Source of the DNA: Bacteroidales bacterium
Lineage (GTDB): Bacteria > Bacteroidota > Bacteroidia > Bacteroidales > UBA6680
Direction of reading: 5' to 3'
NCBI GenBank assembly: GCA_025210735.1
Contig: JAOARD010000046.1
Span: forward strand, 1 to 64,000
Length of the DNA: 64,000 nucleotides
The notes below the pieces were generated by a model. That model worked only from the letters and a program-made list of their open reading frames with translations. It was not told the origin of the DNA and did not search any database. The translations under genes were made by a program, and so were the position numbers. Positions 42,455 to 52,031 of this stretch are shown one piece after another (the first letter of the stretch is position 1; every line of letters starts with the position of its first letter).

Positions 42455-43687
42455 ATGTATATAAAAAGAGTTGCATTGAGTTTGGTGCTGGTTTGGTCGG
42501 TACTTATGGCTGCAGATGCCTGTACAACGGCAGTTATTTCAGGAAAGTATACAAAAAGTGGAAAGCCAATATTATGGAAACTGAGAGATACAGAACGATT
42601 CTATAATGAGATTAAGTACTTTAAAGGTGAAAAGTATAAGTATATGGCTCTTGTAAACTCAGACAAAACTGTTGATACAGATGTTTGGGGAGGGTATAAT
42701 GAGACTGGATTTGCGATTATGAATTCAGCATCGTTTAATACAAACCTTGATAACCCAACTGATTTTAAAGATCAGGAAGGAGTGATAATGAAAAAGGCTC
42801 TTGAGGAGTGCGCTACACTTGCAGACTTTGAGAAGATGCTTAACTCATTACCAAAACCAATGGGGTTGAATGCAAATTTTGGCGTAATTGATGCTAATGG
42901 CGGAGCAGCATATTATGAGACAGATAATAATGGTTTTATAAAGTTTGATGCTAATGATCCGGTTGTTGCACCACACGGATATATTATCAGAACTAACTAT
43001 TCATTTACTGGTAAGAAAGATATTGGATACGGTTTTATAAGATTTGAGACTGCCAGTGAGCTTTTTGCTGAAGCAGATGCTAAAGGAGAGATAAATGTAC
43101 CAACAATACTTAATGATTTTTCTCGCAGCCTTAAACATTCACTTATGGGTGTAGACTACTCGTTGAATATTCCTGCAAATTCAAAGCCTGCTTGTTTTGT
43201 AAATACCGGTGATTTTATTACACGTCATGGTTCTGCATCAAATATTGTTATTGAAGGTGTAAATAACCCTAAGAATGCTGATCAGACAGTAATGTGGACA
43301 AACCTTGCCTTCCCTATGACATCTGTATCTATTCCGGTTTGGATGAACTCAAAAGGACACCTGCCAAAGGTACTTAAGGCAGAGAAGGATGGTAAAGCAC
43401 CGCTTGCAAAGTACGGAATGAGACTGAAGAAAGCTTGTTACTCTGTTGAGAGATCGGCAGGATATAAGTATATGGATCTGGCAGCATATGCAAATAAGAG
43501 CGATGGAGGTATACGCAAATTTATTGCTGATACAGAGAAACCTGTTGTTCTAAAAGCAGATGAGATGTCTGCACAGTGGGAGAGTAAAGGAAAGCTAGAT
43601 AGTAAACAACTTGTAGATTACTACAACTGGCTTGATAGCTATATTGTTGATGAATACGAAAAATATCTGAAGAGTCAGAACAGATAA
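42455..43687 (+). CDS. Exported C45-like Ntn hydrolase
   Basis: 410 residues. Signal peptide MYIKRVALSLVLVWSVLMAA then DACTTAVISGKYTKSGKPIL: cleavage or self-processing before Cys gives the Ntn nucleophile. PILWKLRDTERF holds the conserved Arg-Asp after the nucleophile. NANFGVIDANGGAAYYETDN and HGYIIRTNYSF are typical of acyl-CoA:6-APA acyltransferase / C45-type amidases. Substrate unknown; periplasmic amide hydrolysis is the likely role. Differs in sequence from the choloylglycine-type enzyme at 18256. Confidence 0.8.
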   Translation: MYIKRVALSLVLVWSVLMAADACTTAVISGKYTKSGKPILWKLRDTERFYNEIKYFKGEKYKYMALVNSDKTVDTDVWGGYNETGFAIMNSASFNTNLDNPTDFKDQEGVIMKKALEECATLADFEKMLNSLPKPMGLNANFGVIDANGGAAYYETDNNGFIKFDANDPVVAPHGYIIRTNYSFTGKKDIGYGFIRFETASELFAEADAKGEINVPTILNDFSRSLKHSLMGVDYSLNIPANSKPACFVNTGDFITRHGSASNIVIEGVNNPKNADQTVMWTNLAFPMTSVSIPVWMNSKGHLPKVLKAEKDGKAPLAKYGMRLKKACYSVERSAGYKYMDLAAYANKSDGGIRKFIADTEKPVVLKADEMSAQWESKGKLDSKQLVDYYNWLDSYIVDEYEKYLKSQNR

Positions 43688-43713
43688 CTATAGAAATATC
43701 ATATATTTTTTCT

Positions 43714-43741
43714 GAGGCAGCTCCATTTAAGGAGCTGTCTC
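43714..43741 (+). terminator. Rho-independent terminator
   Basis: GAGGCAGCTCC (43714-43724) with GGAGCTGTCTC (43731-43741), 6-base loop, then T5; 27 bases after the Ntn hydrolase stop. Confidence 0.8.
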
Positions 43742-43855
43742 TTTTTATCAGAGACTTTGGAATAATCAAATGCCTCTGTTTTGCGGCAAATATCGCTAAT
43801 ATTTGTTATTTTGTAGTCTGTTGCAACAAACTACATATTTATTCAGAGATTATTG

Positions 43856-45490
43856 ATGAAAACAGATAAAAAGCTACTTATATACATTATTGCAATTTGT
43901 GCACTGTTCTGTTCGTGCGGAAGAAAAGATTATCAGCATGCCGGAGAGGTATTCAGATATAACGAGTCAAAAGATATTCCAACACTTGATCCTGCATTTG
44001 CGAGAAACCAGACCATTATATGGCCTACAAATCAGATATTCAATGGGCTTGTTCAGATGGATGAACAGATGAATATTGTACCATGTATTGCAAAAGAGTG
44101 GACTGTTTCTGATGATGGACGCATATACACATTCACATTAAGAGATGATATCAGTTTTCATAAAAACAGTGTTTTTGGTATTGATAGTACACGTATTGTA
44201 AAGGCTTCTGATTTTGTATACTCCTTTAACCGAATAATTGATAAAACAACTGCTTCGCCCGGAAGATGGATATTTAACAGTGTAGACAAAGGTGTTGCAG
44301 ATAATGGCTTTGAGGCCGTAAATGATATAACATTAAAGATATACCTGAATAAACCATTTCCGGCATTTACAGGAATACTTACCATGAAGTATTGCTCTGT
44401 TGTACCACATGAAGCAATAGAACAGTATGGCGATTTGTTTGGTGAGCATCCGGTAGGAACAGGACCGTTTATGTTCAGAAAGTGGAGGAGGGGAGAGAAG
44501 CTGATATTAACCCGCAATACAAAGTATTTTGAAAAGGATAGTAGAGGTGTCAGGTTGCCATATCTTAGTGGTATAGCAATAACATTCATAAATGATAAAC
44601 AGAGCGAGTTTCTTGAGTTTTTGCAAGGGCGTATAGATTTTATATCGGGACTTAGTCCGGCAAATAAAGACGAGCTGCTTACACGTACAGGTAATCTGCG
44701 AGACAGGTATAATGGAAAGGTAATAATGGATAAACTTCCGTATCTGAATACGGAGTATCTGGCATTTCTGAATAGTGATGAAGATAAATCAGTAAATCCA
44801 TATGCCGACAGTAGAGTCAGAATGGCTATCAATCTTGGATTTGACAGGGTAAAGATGATGTTGTATCTACGTAATAATATGGGAACCCCTGCAATAAACG
44901 GATTTATCCCAAAAGGATTACCATCATATAATGCCAATTACAAACCATATAGTTATAATTACGATAAAGCTGCTGAACTACTAAAAGAGGCAGGATATCC
45001 TGAAGGTAAAGGATTACCGGAACTGGTTCTGCACACTACCAGCGATTATGTTGATCTGTGTCAGTATATACAACATCAGATGTCGGAATTAGGAATAAAT
45101 ATGAGTATAGATGTGATGCCCGGAGCAGTATATCGTGAAAAGATGGCTAATGGCAATCTTGGCTTCTTTAGAGGATCTTGGATTGCAGATTATCCGGATG
45201 CAGAGAACTATCTGTCGTTGTTTTACAGTATTAATGCATCGCCAAACGGGCCAAACTATACCCGATTCAGAGATTCTGATTACGATAGTATGTTTGATAA
45301 CGCTATAAACGAAACTGACAGAGACAAGAGGATAGAGATATACAGAGAACTTAACAGATATGTGTCTGAGAAATCGGTTGTTGTTCCGTTATATTATGAT
45401 CAGGTTGTAAGATTTTATCATAATAATATTGTTAATTTTGTCGGCAATCCATTAAATAACCTTGATCTTAAAACAGTAAGGAAACAATGA
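43856..45490 (+). CDS. ABC-type peptide-binding lipoprotein (SBP_bac_5 family)
   Basis: 544 residues from ATG 43856 (the frame also allows TTG 43853). Lipobox ALFCSCGRKD. Family motifs: SKDIPTLDPAFARN, AKEWTVSDDGRIYTFTLRDD, VKASDFVYSFNRI, GEHPVGTGPFMFRKWRRGEK and YNYDKAAELLKEAGYPEG. It binds oligopeptides or peptidoglycan peptides for an importer; no permease genes are adjacent. Coupled by a 4-base overlap to a sugar-kinase-like gene, which suggests cell-wall fragment recycling (inference). Confidence 0.88.
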   Translation: MKTDKKLLIYIIAICALFCSCGRKDYQHAGEVFRYNESKDIPTLDPAFARNQTIIWPTNQIFNGLVQMDEQMNIVPCIAKEWTVSDDGRIYTFTLRDDISFHKNSVFGIDSTRIVKASDFVYSFNRIIDKTTASPGRWIFNSVDKGVADNGFEAVNDITLKIYLNKPFPAFTGILTMKYCSVVPHEAIEQYGDLFGEHPVGTGPFMFRKWRRGEKLILTRNTKYFEKDSRGVRLPYLSGIAITFINDKQSEFLEFLQGRIDFISGLSPANKDELLTRTGNLRDRYNGKVIMDKLPYLNTEYLAFLNSDEDKSVNPYADSRVRMAINLGFDRVKMMLYLRNNMGTPAINGFIPKGLPSYNANYKPYSYNYDKAAELLKEAGYPEGKGLPELVLHTTSDYVDLCQYIQHQMSELGINMSIDVMPGAVYREKMANGNLGFFRGSWIADYPDAENYLSLFYSINASPNGPNYTRFRDSDYDSMFDNAINETDRDKRIEIYRELNRYVSEKSVVVPLYYDQVVRFYHNNIVNFVGNPLNNLDLKTVRKQ

Positions 45491-46338
45491 TATTAATAGC
45501 AGATAGCGGATCGTCAAAAACTGACTGGATGGTGATAAACGGTGAAGGTCTTGTAAATAGCTTTCAAACAATAGGGCTTAACCCTTATTTTACCGATAAA
45601 GCTGTTGCTGCTGATAATATTAGTCAGATTGTAACAGAATCGTTACCTGCTGATAAGGTCTCGCATATATACTTCTACGGATCGGGTTGTGGTTCAGATG
45701 AGAGTGTTTTATTTATCAAGCAGATACTTAAAGCGCAGTTTCCATTCTCTGAGATATTAGTTAATACCGATCTGCTTGGTGCAGCAATAGCTCTGTTTGG
45801 TAACAATAAAGGCATTGCTTGTATTCTTGGTACAGGTGCTAATAGCGGATTGTATGATGGTAACAATATTGTAAGCAAACAGATATCTCTGGGGTATGTA
45901 CTTGGAGACGAAGGATCGGCTGCGGTTATAGGTAAACGATTTATGAGATCTGTACTCAGATCAGAAGCACCTGAGGATATAATGAATCACTTTTATAAAG
46001 AGTCAGGACTGAGTAATACAGATATTATTACAAATATTTACAGAGAGAAGTTTCCGAACAGGTTTTTGGCACATACCATAAAGTATATGTTACCATTTAG
46101 GGATAACGACTTTGTTAAAGAGTTGGTAAAAGATGAGATAGATGCCTTTTTTAAGGAAAATATAACTAATTACCCTATAGATGTTCAGATAGGATTTGTT
46201 GGCTCTTTAGCGTGGTTATTTAGCGATATTGTAAATAGCGTAGCATTAAAGTACGGATATAAAACGCCAAAAATACTCCGTTATCCTGCAACGGAGTTGG
46301 CAGAGTTTTACAAAGAGCTTATTAGCACCAAATCTTAG
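45487..46338 (+). CDS. BadF/BadG/N-acetylglucosamine kinase-family protein
   Basis: 283 residues, ASKHA fold: MILIADSGSSKTDWMVI (phosphate 1), FYGSGCGSDES, ACILGTGANSGLYDG (phosphate 2), and YVLGDEGSAAVIGKRF, the motif typical of Bacteroidota GlcNAc/MurNAc-type kinases. ATP-dependent phosphorylation of an amino sugar in the cytosol. Its 3' end overlaps the convergent NTPase gene by 17 bases. Confidence 0.85.
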   Translation: MILIADSGSSKTDWMVINGEGLVNSFQTIGLNPYFTDKAVAADNISQIVTESLPADKVSHIYFYGSGCGSDESVLFIKQILKAQFPFSEILVNTDLLGAAIALFGNNKGIACILGTGANSGLYDGNNIVSKQISLGYVLGDEGSAAVIGKRFMRSVLRSEAPEDIMNHFYKESGLSNTDIITNIYREKFPNRFLAHTIKYMLPFRDNDFVKELVKDEIDAFFKENITNYPIDVQIGFVGSLAWLFSDIVNSVALKYGYKTPKILRYPATELAEFYKELISTKS

Positions 46339-48856
46339 TAAGTTCTGATTTCAATTTTAACTTCTCAAAACGCTTAAGTGTAGATAATTTAGGCTCTCTG
46401 TCTTTATTTCTGAGAGCTTTTATATATGCATCAAGCAGTAATAACTCATACAGATCAAAACCGCATATTGCTATAATTGACATAGCCTCTGAAAAATACG
46501 TATCAACACTTGATATACTACTCTTACTATGCATACCGCTGTATTTTATTAGCAGAATGTAGGCATTAAGTATATTTATATAACCGTCGGTGCTGGATAG
46601 TGTATCGGGTACGCTATCAAGAAAATCAAGATCGTCTTTTGTTGGTTCTTTACCATTATTAAAGTCGCATACTATCTTGTATATATATGATTGCACATAC
46701 CTGTTTGGTAACTCCTTGTTTTTAATACTTGTAATGTTTACCGGACTGTTACTTATTAGCTCCTCAAGTTCTCTGAAGTGGTTACATAGCAGCAGAGAGG
46801 GGTATAAGAAGAACTCAAAATCGGGCGAATGGTATAATGATGCATCTGCAACATACTCATTTGCCATATCCTTATATTCAGATAATCTTGACAACAGCAG
46901 GCTACTATCTTTATTTGTCATGTAGTTGTATATAAGATTTGCAGATAACCATCTTGCAATAGAGAACGGGCTGTAACCAATCTCAAGGGTTACACTATTT
47001 AACCTCTTAATGCGCTGCTTTACCTCCTGAATATTTAACGATAGTATTTCAGCCTGAATAAGCATAGACTCTGCAAATATTATCTCTTCACCATCTTCGG
47101 CATACTTAGCATACTCCTTCATTTGCACATCGTATGACTTTAGCAGAAAGTTAAGGTCAATAAACTTCTCAAAATAGAACTTTCTGGCTCGCTTTTGTCT
47201 TGCATAAACAGGTATAAGAGCATTACGCATCTTTCTGTTATGTCTCAGGCATCGTCCTACGGTATTGGCAATAATATTATTATCCAACGATCCCTTACTC
47301 AGTGTAAAGAACTTCTCAAGTGTGTCAATGTCACTATCCTTATATGCTCTCTGATAAAAAAGGGAGAACAACGATGGTAATATCTCATTATCCTCATAGT
47401 ACATCTCAAGATCCTTAAACAGATCAAAATCAATACCGTTATTATCTTCAATAAGCTGATTAACTACAAGTATCTCAAACAGATTCTGGTGCGATATATA
47501 AACATACTTTGTAAATGTGTTGAACCTATTCTCGCGCATCTCCTCTGTAATAATACCAAAAGATAGCATCTCATCATAAGCAGCAAAGTAGTTTCCGCCA
47601 TGCTTAAGATTTATAGGATACATGTTTTTAATATCGCGTTTCTTTGCAGATGTACCATTTATACCATAGTTTGTAATCTCGGCAATAGCAAGTAGTATAT
47701 CAACCTTCTCGTCTGCAAACTCAGAGAAGTATATCTGCGATTTCATAAACTCCAATAGCAGATCAAGTGAACTGTTTATCATACCTACTGTCTGAGGATT
47801 ATATATACTTGTGTATAATTTCAGAAAGTAAGGGTGCGATATAGTCTCCTTTAATGTCTGATCAAGTTCACTAACCTTTAATCTGTCAACGGACTCCCGG
47901 TTTATTGTAGAGTCAAAGAATTTCTGTATCTCTTTTCTTGTTAACGGAGGTACATTGGTTTTATCATCTATATTGTGTTGCAGGTTAACCCCAAACCATT
48001 TATCAGATATAACCTTTCCGGCATTAATAATCATCGATGCACAATTGTCCCAGGTTGAGTTTCTTGACGATACAACAAGTTTAAACCATTTGGTATTACC
48101 CATCTGGCTAACCATCTGTATTATCTCAAAAAACAGCTTCTCAAATCTGGTTTTATGAAACGATATCTCATCAAGTCCGTCGATTATAATAATAAGTCTG
48201 CCCCTTATGTTTTTAGGATTAGAGTACAGATAATTGAACAGATTCTCGCCAAAATTACTCCCTAAAACCTTCGATATCCAGTCCATGATATGAAGTTCTT
48301 TAGGAATCTGAGCAGTTATTGTAGATGTTTTAAGAAACAATACAATATCGTCGTTATTCTTTTTAATATGATTATCGGCCCATTGTGTTAGTATAACAGT
48401 TTTACCAGAACCACCTGGTGCAACAAATCCTGTTGCTATATAATCGCTGTCTACAAACTTATTCAGTTTTGAGTCGGCAAATTGTCTTGGGGCAAAGTCT
48501 ACCAGATTTATACCTGCAATTGCCTGAATTGAGCTAATAGTCTCCTTGCTTATATTACGGGCTCTTTTGTATGCTTTATCCCATATACTATAATCCTCAA
48601 TCTGATCCTTTATATTCAGATTTACCTTATAATCTTCCCAATCGTTATAGCCAATGTATTGCGATAGTATATTCAGAGTTTCTAGAGATGGTTTTGATGA
48701 TGCTCTTAACAGACCGAAGCATCTTCTAACCGTTGTTTCGCTCAGAATATCACCAGTATCTTCGCTGATTAGTATAGCCAGATTCCGGCAATCTTTTGAA
48801 TTCTCAATTCTCCTGCCATATTTAGTTTCTACTTCGCTTTTTAACCGGTCTATCAT
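46322..48856 (-). CDS. NACHT/STAND-like P-loop NTPase with N-terminal HTH-like domain
   Basis: 844 residues, cytosolic. N-terminus (~20-80): NLAILISEDTGDILSETTVRRCFGLL and PSLETLNILSQYIGYNDWED, a small DNA-binding-like domain common in Bacteroidota. Walker A GFVAPGGSGKTV at ~143-154, Walker B GRLIIIIDGLDEI at ~219-231, and VVSSRNSTWD as sensor 1: the order of a NACHT domain. The remaining ~500 residues are helical repeats, the likely sensor part. No known effector domain or C-terminal TPR/LRR consensus recognised. Such proteins act in signalling or in anti-phage defence; which applies here is open. Divergent neighbour is a trypsin-fold protein. Confidence 0.8.
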   Translation of the reverse strand: MIDRLKSEVETKYGRRIENSKDCRNLAILISEDTGDILSETTVRRCFGLLRASSKPSLETLNILSQYIGYNDWEDYKVNLNIKDQIEDYSIWDKAYKRARNISKETISSIQAIAGINLVDFAPRQFADSKLNKFVDSDYIATGFVAPGGSGKTVILTQWADNHIKKNNDDIVLFLKTSTITAQIPKELHIMDWISKVLGSNFGENLFNYLYSNPKNIRGRLIIIIDGLDEISFHKTRFEKLFFEIIQMVSQMGNTKWFKLVVSSRNSTWDNCASMIINAGKVISDKWFGVNLQHNIDDKTNVPPLTRKEIQKFFDSTINRESVDRLKVSELDQTLKETISHPYFLKLYTSIYNPQTVGMINSSLDLLLEFMKSQIYFSEFADEKVDILLAIAEITNYGINGTSAKKRDIKNMYPINLKHGGNYFAAYDEMLSFGIITEEMRENRFNTFTKYVYISHQNLFEILVVNQLIEDNNGIDFDLFKDLEMYYEDNEILPSLFSLFYQRAYKDSDIDTLEKFFTLSKGSLDNNIIANTVGRCLRHNRKMRNALIPVYARQKRARKFYFEKFIDLNFLLKSYDVQMKEYAKYAEDGEEIIFAESMLIQAEILSLNIQEVKQRIKRLNSVTLEIGYSPFSIARWLSANLIYNYMTNKDSSLLLSRLSEYKDMANEYVADASLYHSPDFEFFLYPSLLLCNHFRELEELISNSPVNITSIKNKELPNRYVQSYIYKIVCDFNNGKEPTKDDLDFLDSVPDTLSSTDGYINILNAYILLIKYSGMHSKSSISSVDTYFSEAMSIIAICGFDLYELLLLDAYIKALRNKDREPKLSTLKRFEKLKLKSELTKIWC

Positions 48857-48946
48857 AATAAATCTGTTTTTTGGTATGGTAAAAGTACTAAAAAAGCCTT
48901 TTTAAAAAAATGATACAAACCAATTGTATAATTGAAATTGTTAGAT

Positions 48947-48954
48947 TAAATTTG
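48947..48954 (+). promoter_or_regulatory. -7 promoter box TAAATTTG
   Basis: Perfect TAnnTTTG with a TTG 20 bases upstream (48924-48926), ~75 bases before the trypsin-fold gene. Lies in the 173-base divergent gap shared with the NTPase gene. Confidence 0.6.
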
Positions 48955-49029
48955 GAGAGCATGAAACATAGAGGCTCAAATTTTATTTAAGAGCAAGATA
49001 GATTTATTACACACTGTAAACTAGATATT

Positions 49030-49893
49030 ATGTACAAGTTAGTATGGAAGAAGACTATATCCTCAATTTGTAGGATTAATCTTATTGGCGATCTTGGATA
49101 TGTTTTGGAGTCGTATACGGCATTCAAATCAAAAGATCTTCTTATCACAACAAAAGCAGTTTTTAATAATATTAAAGCGGAGAAGGCAGAAATACTGTTC
49201 TATGGCAACAATGGTTTTGCACATAATGCAAAATGGTTGGTTGAATATAGTGAGTTGGTAAACGATTTGCAGATAAAGCTTGATAATGCTGAAAATGGTT
49301 TTGGGGCAATATACGCTAATTTTAAAGAGTTAAAGTGTATACCCGGACTGGAGTTATGTAATGATGATGAAATTTCAGTAGGACAGGAGGTAGTTGCAAT
49401 TGGTGCCGGATTGCATAATAATATTGCTATTAACTCAGGGGTTATATCATCTATGTATATTAAAGATGATGATAATGTTTGTCTGGATCATAACCTTAAT
49501 TTACCAAATTCATTTAACGGAGCTCCGCTTATAAACCCTTTGAATAACAGAGTGGTTGGTCTTGTTGTAAATGAGGAGTCAGATACTGCAAAGGTATACA
49601 AACAGCTATTACGATTAGCTAATGACAATATTCGTACCCTGCAGATGGTTGAGGAGAGTTTTGAGGTTGACAATGTTGATGTTGTGCAGACTCTTCAGGT
49701 TGCTCAGCAGCAGATAAAGCAGTTGTCAAGAACGCTTTATATGAAATCAAGCTCAGAAAAAGCATCGGCAATTGATATTAAGAAAATAGTATCTGTTGGA
49801 GATTATAGTAATCTGGACGAGGTTGTGAGAGCAAAAGATGATAAAGTGAAGATCAGGTTTTTTACAAAAAAAGACTCGTCTCTCATTGTATAA
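49030..49893 (+). CDS. Trypsin-fold protein with degenerate catalytic serine motif
   Basis: 287 residues, no signal peptide. Residues ~10-190 look like a double beta-barrel serine protease: an early KDLLITTKAVFNN in place of the His loop (no TAxH), and LPNSFNGAPLINPLNNRVVG in place of GNSGGPL; the catalytic Ser position appears to be Asn, and His is also missing. Residues ~205-240 form a coiled coil (DVVQTLQVAQQQIKQLSR). Probably a non-catalytic binding protein. Shares a divergent promoter region with the NACHT-like gene, so the two may form a unit (inference). Confidence 0.55.
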   Translation: MYKLVWKKTISSICRINLIGDLGYVLESYTAFKSKDLLITTKAVFNNIKAEKAEILFYGNNGFAHNAKWLVEYSELVNDLQIKLDNAENGFGAIYANFKELKCIPGLELCNDDEISVGQEVVAIGAGLHNNIAINSGVISSMYIKDDDNVCLDHNLNLPNSFNGAPLINPLNNRVVGLVVNEESDTAKVYKQLLRLANDNIRTLQMVEESFEVDNVDVVQTLQVAQQQIKQLSRTLYMKSSSEKASAIDIKKIVSVGDYSNLDEVVRAKDDKVKIRFFTKKDSSLIV

Positions 49894-49913
49894 GTAAAAT
49901 AGAGTTAATCAGA

Positions 49914-49941
49914 GGTTGTCTTTAGAGACAGCCTTTTTTTT
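49914..49941 (+). terminator. Rho-independent terminator
   Basis: GGTTGTCT (49914-49921) with AGACAGCC (49926-49933), 4-base loop, then T8. Confidence 0.85.
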
Positions 49942-49950
49942 CGACAAAAT

Positions 49951-49991
49951 AAAAGGTTATACCATATGTTTACAGATTGGTATAACCTTTT
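49951..49991 (-). terminator. Terminator of the nfeD gene
   Basis: Perfect 14-bp stem AAAAGGTTATACCA (49951-49964) with TGGTATAACCTTTT (49978-49991), 13-base loop; symmetrical T tracts. Confidence 0.8.
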
Positions 49992-50019
49992 TTACTTTGG
50001 TTAAAGTATATTGTAAACT

Positions 50020-51414
50020 TTATGCCTTCTTCACATATAGTTGTCCGGCCTCATGTTTAACTATTATTACCTTTTCGTCTTTGTCTATAAATGACTCCTC
50101 ACAGCATGCATCATATATATCGTTATCTACAGATACCTTACCGGAAGGACGAAGAATTGTATGAGTAACAGCCTCTTTACCAACCAAAGGCGATAATTCA
50201 ACTGCATTTACCACAAATCCCTCTTCGCTATCTTGTGTGCTGTCAAGTATAAGTCCCGCAAATCTGGTTGCTTTATACATACGCTTACTAATTAGTATTG
50301 AACCTATTAATGATAGTACTGTAGACGATGCAACAAGAAGTATAGATTTTAGCAGCTCCTTCATACCAAGGTTCATATCTGTCTCAAATATTATATTATC
50401 TATAAGTGCAAGAGACAGACCAAGAATAACAAGTATTATTCCGGATATACCAGCAATACCAAATCCGGGTAGTACAAATATCTCTACAGTAATGAGGGCT
50501 ATTCCGGCTATAAACAGAAGTATCTCCCAGTTCTCTACCAAACCTTCGAGATACAGAGGCGCAAAATACAGTAATGCAGCCAGTACAGCAGCACCCAACG
50601 GAAATCCAACACCTGGTGTCTGAAGTTCAAAGTATATACCACCAATAATAATCATAACCAAAAGTCCGTGAACAAACGGATTTACAAGAAGGCCGATTAT
50701 ATTATCAAGAACGGTAGGTGTATACTCTGCCAATTCGTAATCAGTTATTCCTGCCATCTCAAGTACCTCAGTATAACTGTTTGCCTTTCCTTCGGCATAT
50801 CCGTTCAGAAGAGCCTCATCTGCTGAGAATGTAATTAGTTTTCCGGTATCTATAACACCTTCAATATAGGTACTCGGATCAACCATTGCTTCAGCTATTG
50901 CCGGATCGCGATGCCACAAATATGTGGTATCGGTTCCCGATATTATTGTATCTTTTCCGTGCGATTCTGCTGTAGATCGCATATGACCTCTCATGTACGA
51001 TTGATACTTCTCTGGAACCAGATTCCCCTGACCATCAACTACCGATGCTGCACCAATACTACCACCAGGGCGTATATATATACTATCGGCTGCTATTGCA
51101 ATAAGTGCACCTGCCGATGCCGCGTTATTATCGATAAATACCAGAACTGGTACCGGAAAATTAAGTATCCGGGTTCTTATAGAGTCTGCTGCATCAACCA
51201 ATCCGCCATAAGTATTCATATGAATTAATACATAATCGGCGTTCAGCTGTTTTGCTTCGTTAAGGGCATTTGTTGTAGTTCTTACCACCGGAGGAGCGAT
51301 CTGCTCTTTTATATCAAACTTATATACAAGTTTCTTCTCAGATCTCTTTTCCTGCGCATATACCATAGTACTAATAAGTACTGCAACAAGTAATAAGGTA
51401 GATTTTATCTTCAT
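50020..51414 (-). CDS. NfeD-family membrane serine protease (ClpP-class) with OB domain
   Basis: 464 residues. Signal peptide ends MVYAQ. ClpP-like domain (~30-230): YVLIHMNTYGGLVDAADSIR, FIDNNAASAGALIAIAADSI (catalytic Ser in the ASAG context) and GSIGAASVV. Four or five transmembrane helices (~240-380), then a C-terminal NfeD OB-fold (LVGKEAVTHTILRPSGKVSV). Cuts membrane-associated proteins such as stomatin partners; no stomatin gene is adjacent here. Confidence 0.9.
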   Translation of the reverse strand: MKIKSTLLLVAVLISTMVYAQEKRSEKKLVYKFDIKEQIAPPVVRTTTNALNEAKQLNADYVLIHMNTYGGLVDAADSIRTRILNFPVPVLVFIDNNAASAGALIAIAADSIYIRPGGSIGAASVVDGQGNLVPEKYQSYMRGHMRSTAESHGKDTIISGTDTTYLWHRDPAIAEAMVDPSTYIEGVIDTGKLITFSADEALLNGYAEGKANSYTEVLEMAGITDYELAEYTPTVLDNIIGLLVNPFVHGLLVMIIIGGIYFELQTPGVGFPLGAAVLAALLYFAPLYLEGLVENWEILLFIAGIALITVEIFVLPGFGIAGISGIILVILGLSLALIDNIIFETDMNLGMKELLKSILLVASSTVLSLIGSILISKRMYKATRFAGLILDSTQDSEEGFVVNAVELSPLVGKEAVTHTILRPSGKVSVDNDIYDACCEESFIDKDEKVIIVKHEAGQLYVKKA

Positions 51415-51546
51415 CTAACGAGTTTTTAAAATTGTGTAGTTATCAAATATAGTGATATCCGCTTAATATTGTATACAGATAAAGGCTATAAAAAGACGAC
51501 ATTGTTAATAATTCTGTGTCAATTGATAATTAGTTTCTCCAAAGTT

Positions 51547-51702
51547 GCTGGTTCGAGCTTGAAGCTCGGACACCTGCCCGTTGCAGTATTCCGACATCAT
51601 ATAATATACATACATCAAGCAAACTACCTAAAACAGATCTCCATAAAACAGACTACTTCCATACATGAAACAGGCTCGGTCCGAGCTATCAGCTCGAACC
51701 AT
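51547..51702 (-). repeat. REP-like element, copy F, with RAYT-upstream flank to ~51785
   Basis: Opposite orientation to A-E. End GCTGGTTCGAGCT is intact at 51547; the other end is altered (AGCTCGAACCATC). Beyond 51702 the similarity continues to ~51785 with the 85 bases just upstream of the RAYT gene (29270-29354), including TAATAGTTTTGCTTTTAT. Confidence 0.85.
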
Positions 51703-51858
51703 CAGAATGGGTTGAATTCATTAGAAACCAGATAAAAGCAAAACTATTCTAACTCAGAATTATTACCTTTATTATAATAGCATTAATAAAGACAAAACCG
51801 TTTCTGGCGTCTATATTGCAGGTGGTTAGTAATATTTATCTACTATAGATAAAAATGT

Positions 51859-52031
51859 GATAGAAATTAACAATCAACTCATCTGGAAGGTTTCTATGCG
51901 ATAGAAATCAACAATCAACTCATTTGGAAGGTTTCTATGCGATAGAAATTAACAATCAACTCATTTGGAAGGTTTCTATGTGATAGAAATTAACAATCAA
52001 CTCATCTGGACGGTTTCTATGTGATAGAAAC
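51859..52031. repeat. 41-bp tandem repeat, four units and a partial
   Basis: Units start with GATAGAAA at 51859, 51900, 51941, 51982 and 52023, exactly 41 bp apart; consensus parts GATAGAAATTAACAATCAAC and TCATTTGGAAGGTTTCTATG. ATAGAAA at the start pairs with TTTCTAT at the end of each unit, so each forms a hairpin. A degenerate tail (GTAGAAACTTACACACAAG) runs to ~52080. No unique spacers. Confidence 0.9.

Noticed and set aside
44158..44937. 259-residue minus-strand frame
   Set aside because: Antisense to the peptide-binding lipoprotein, whose + strand motifs are unambiguous.
49030..49893. Active trypsin/DegP-like protease
   Set aside because: No TAxH His motif and the GNSGGP-type Ser is replaced in NSFNGAPL; also no signal peptide.
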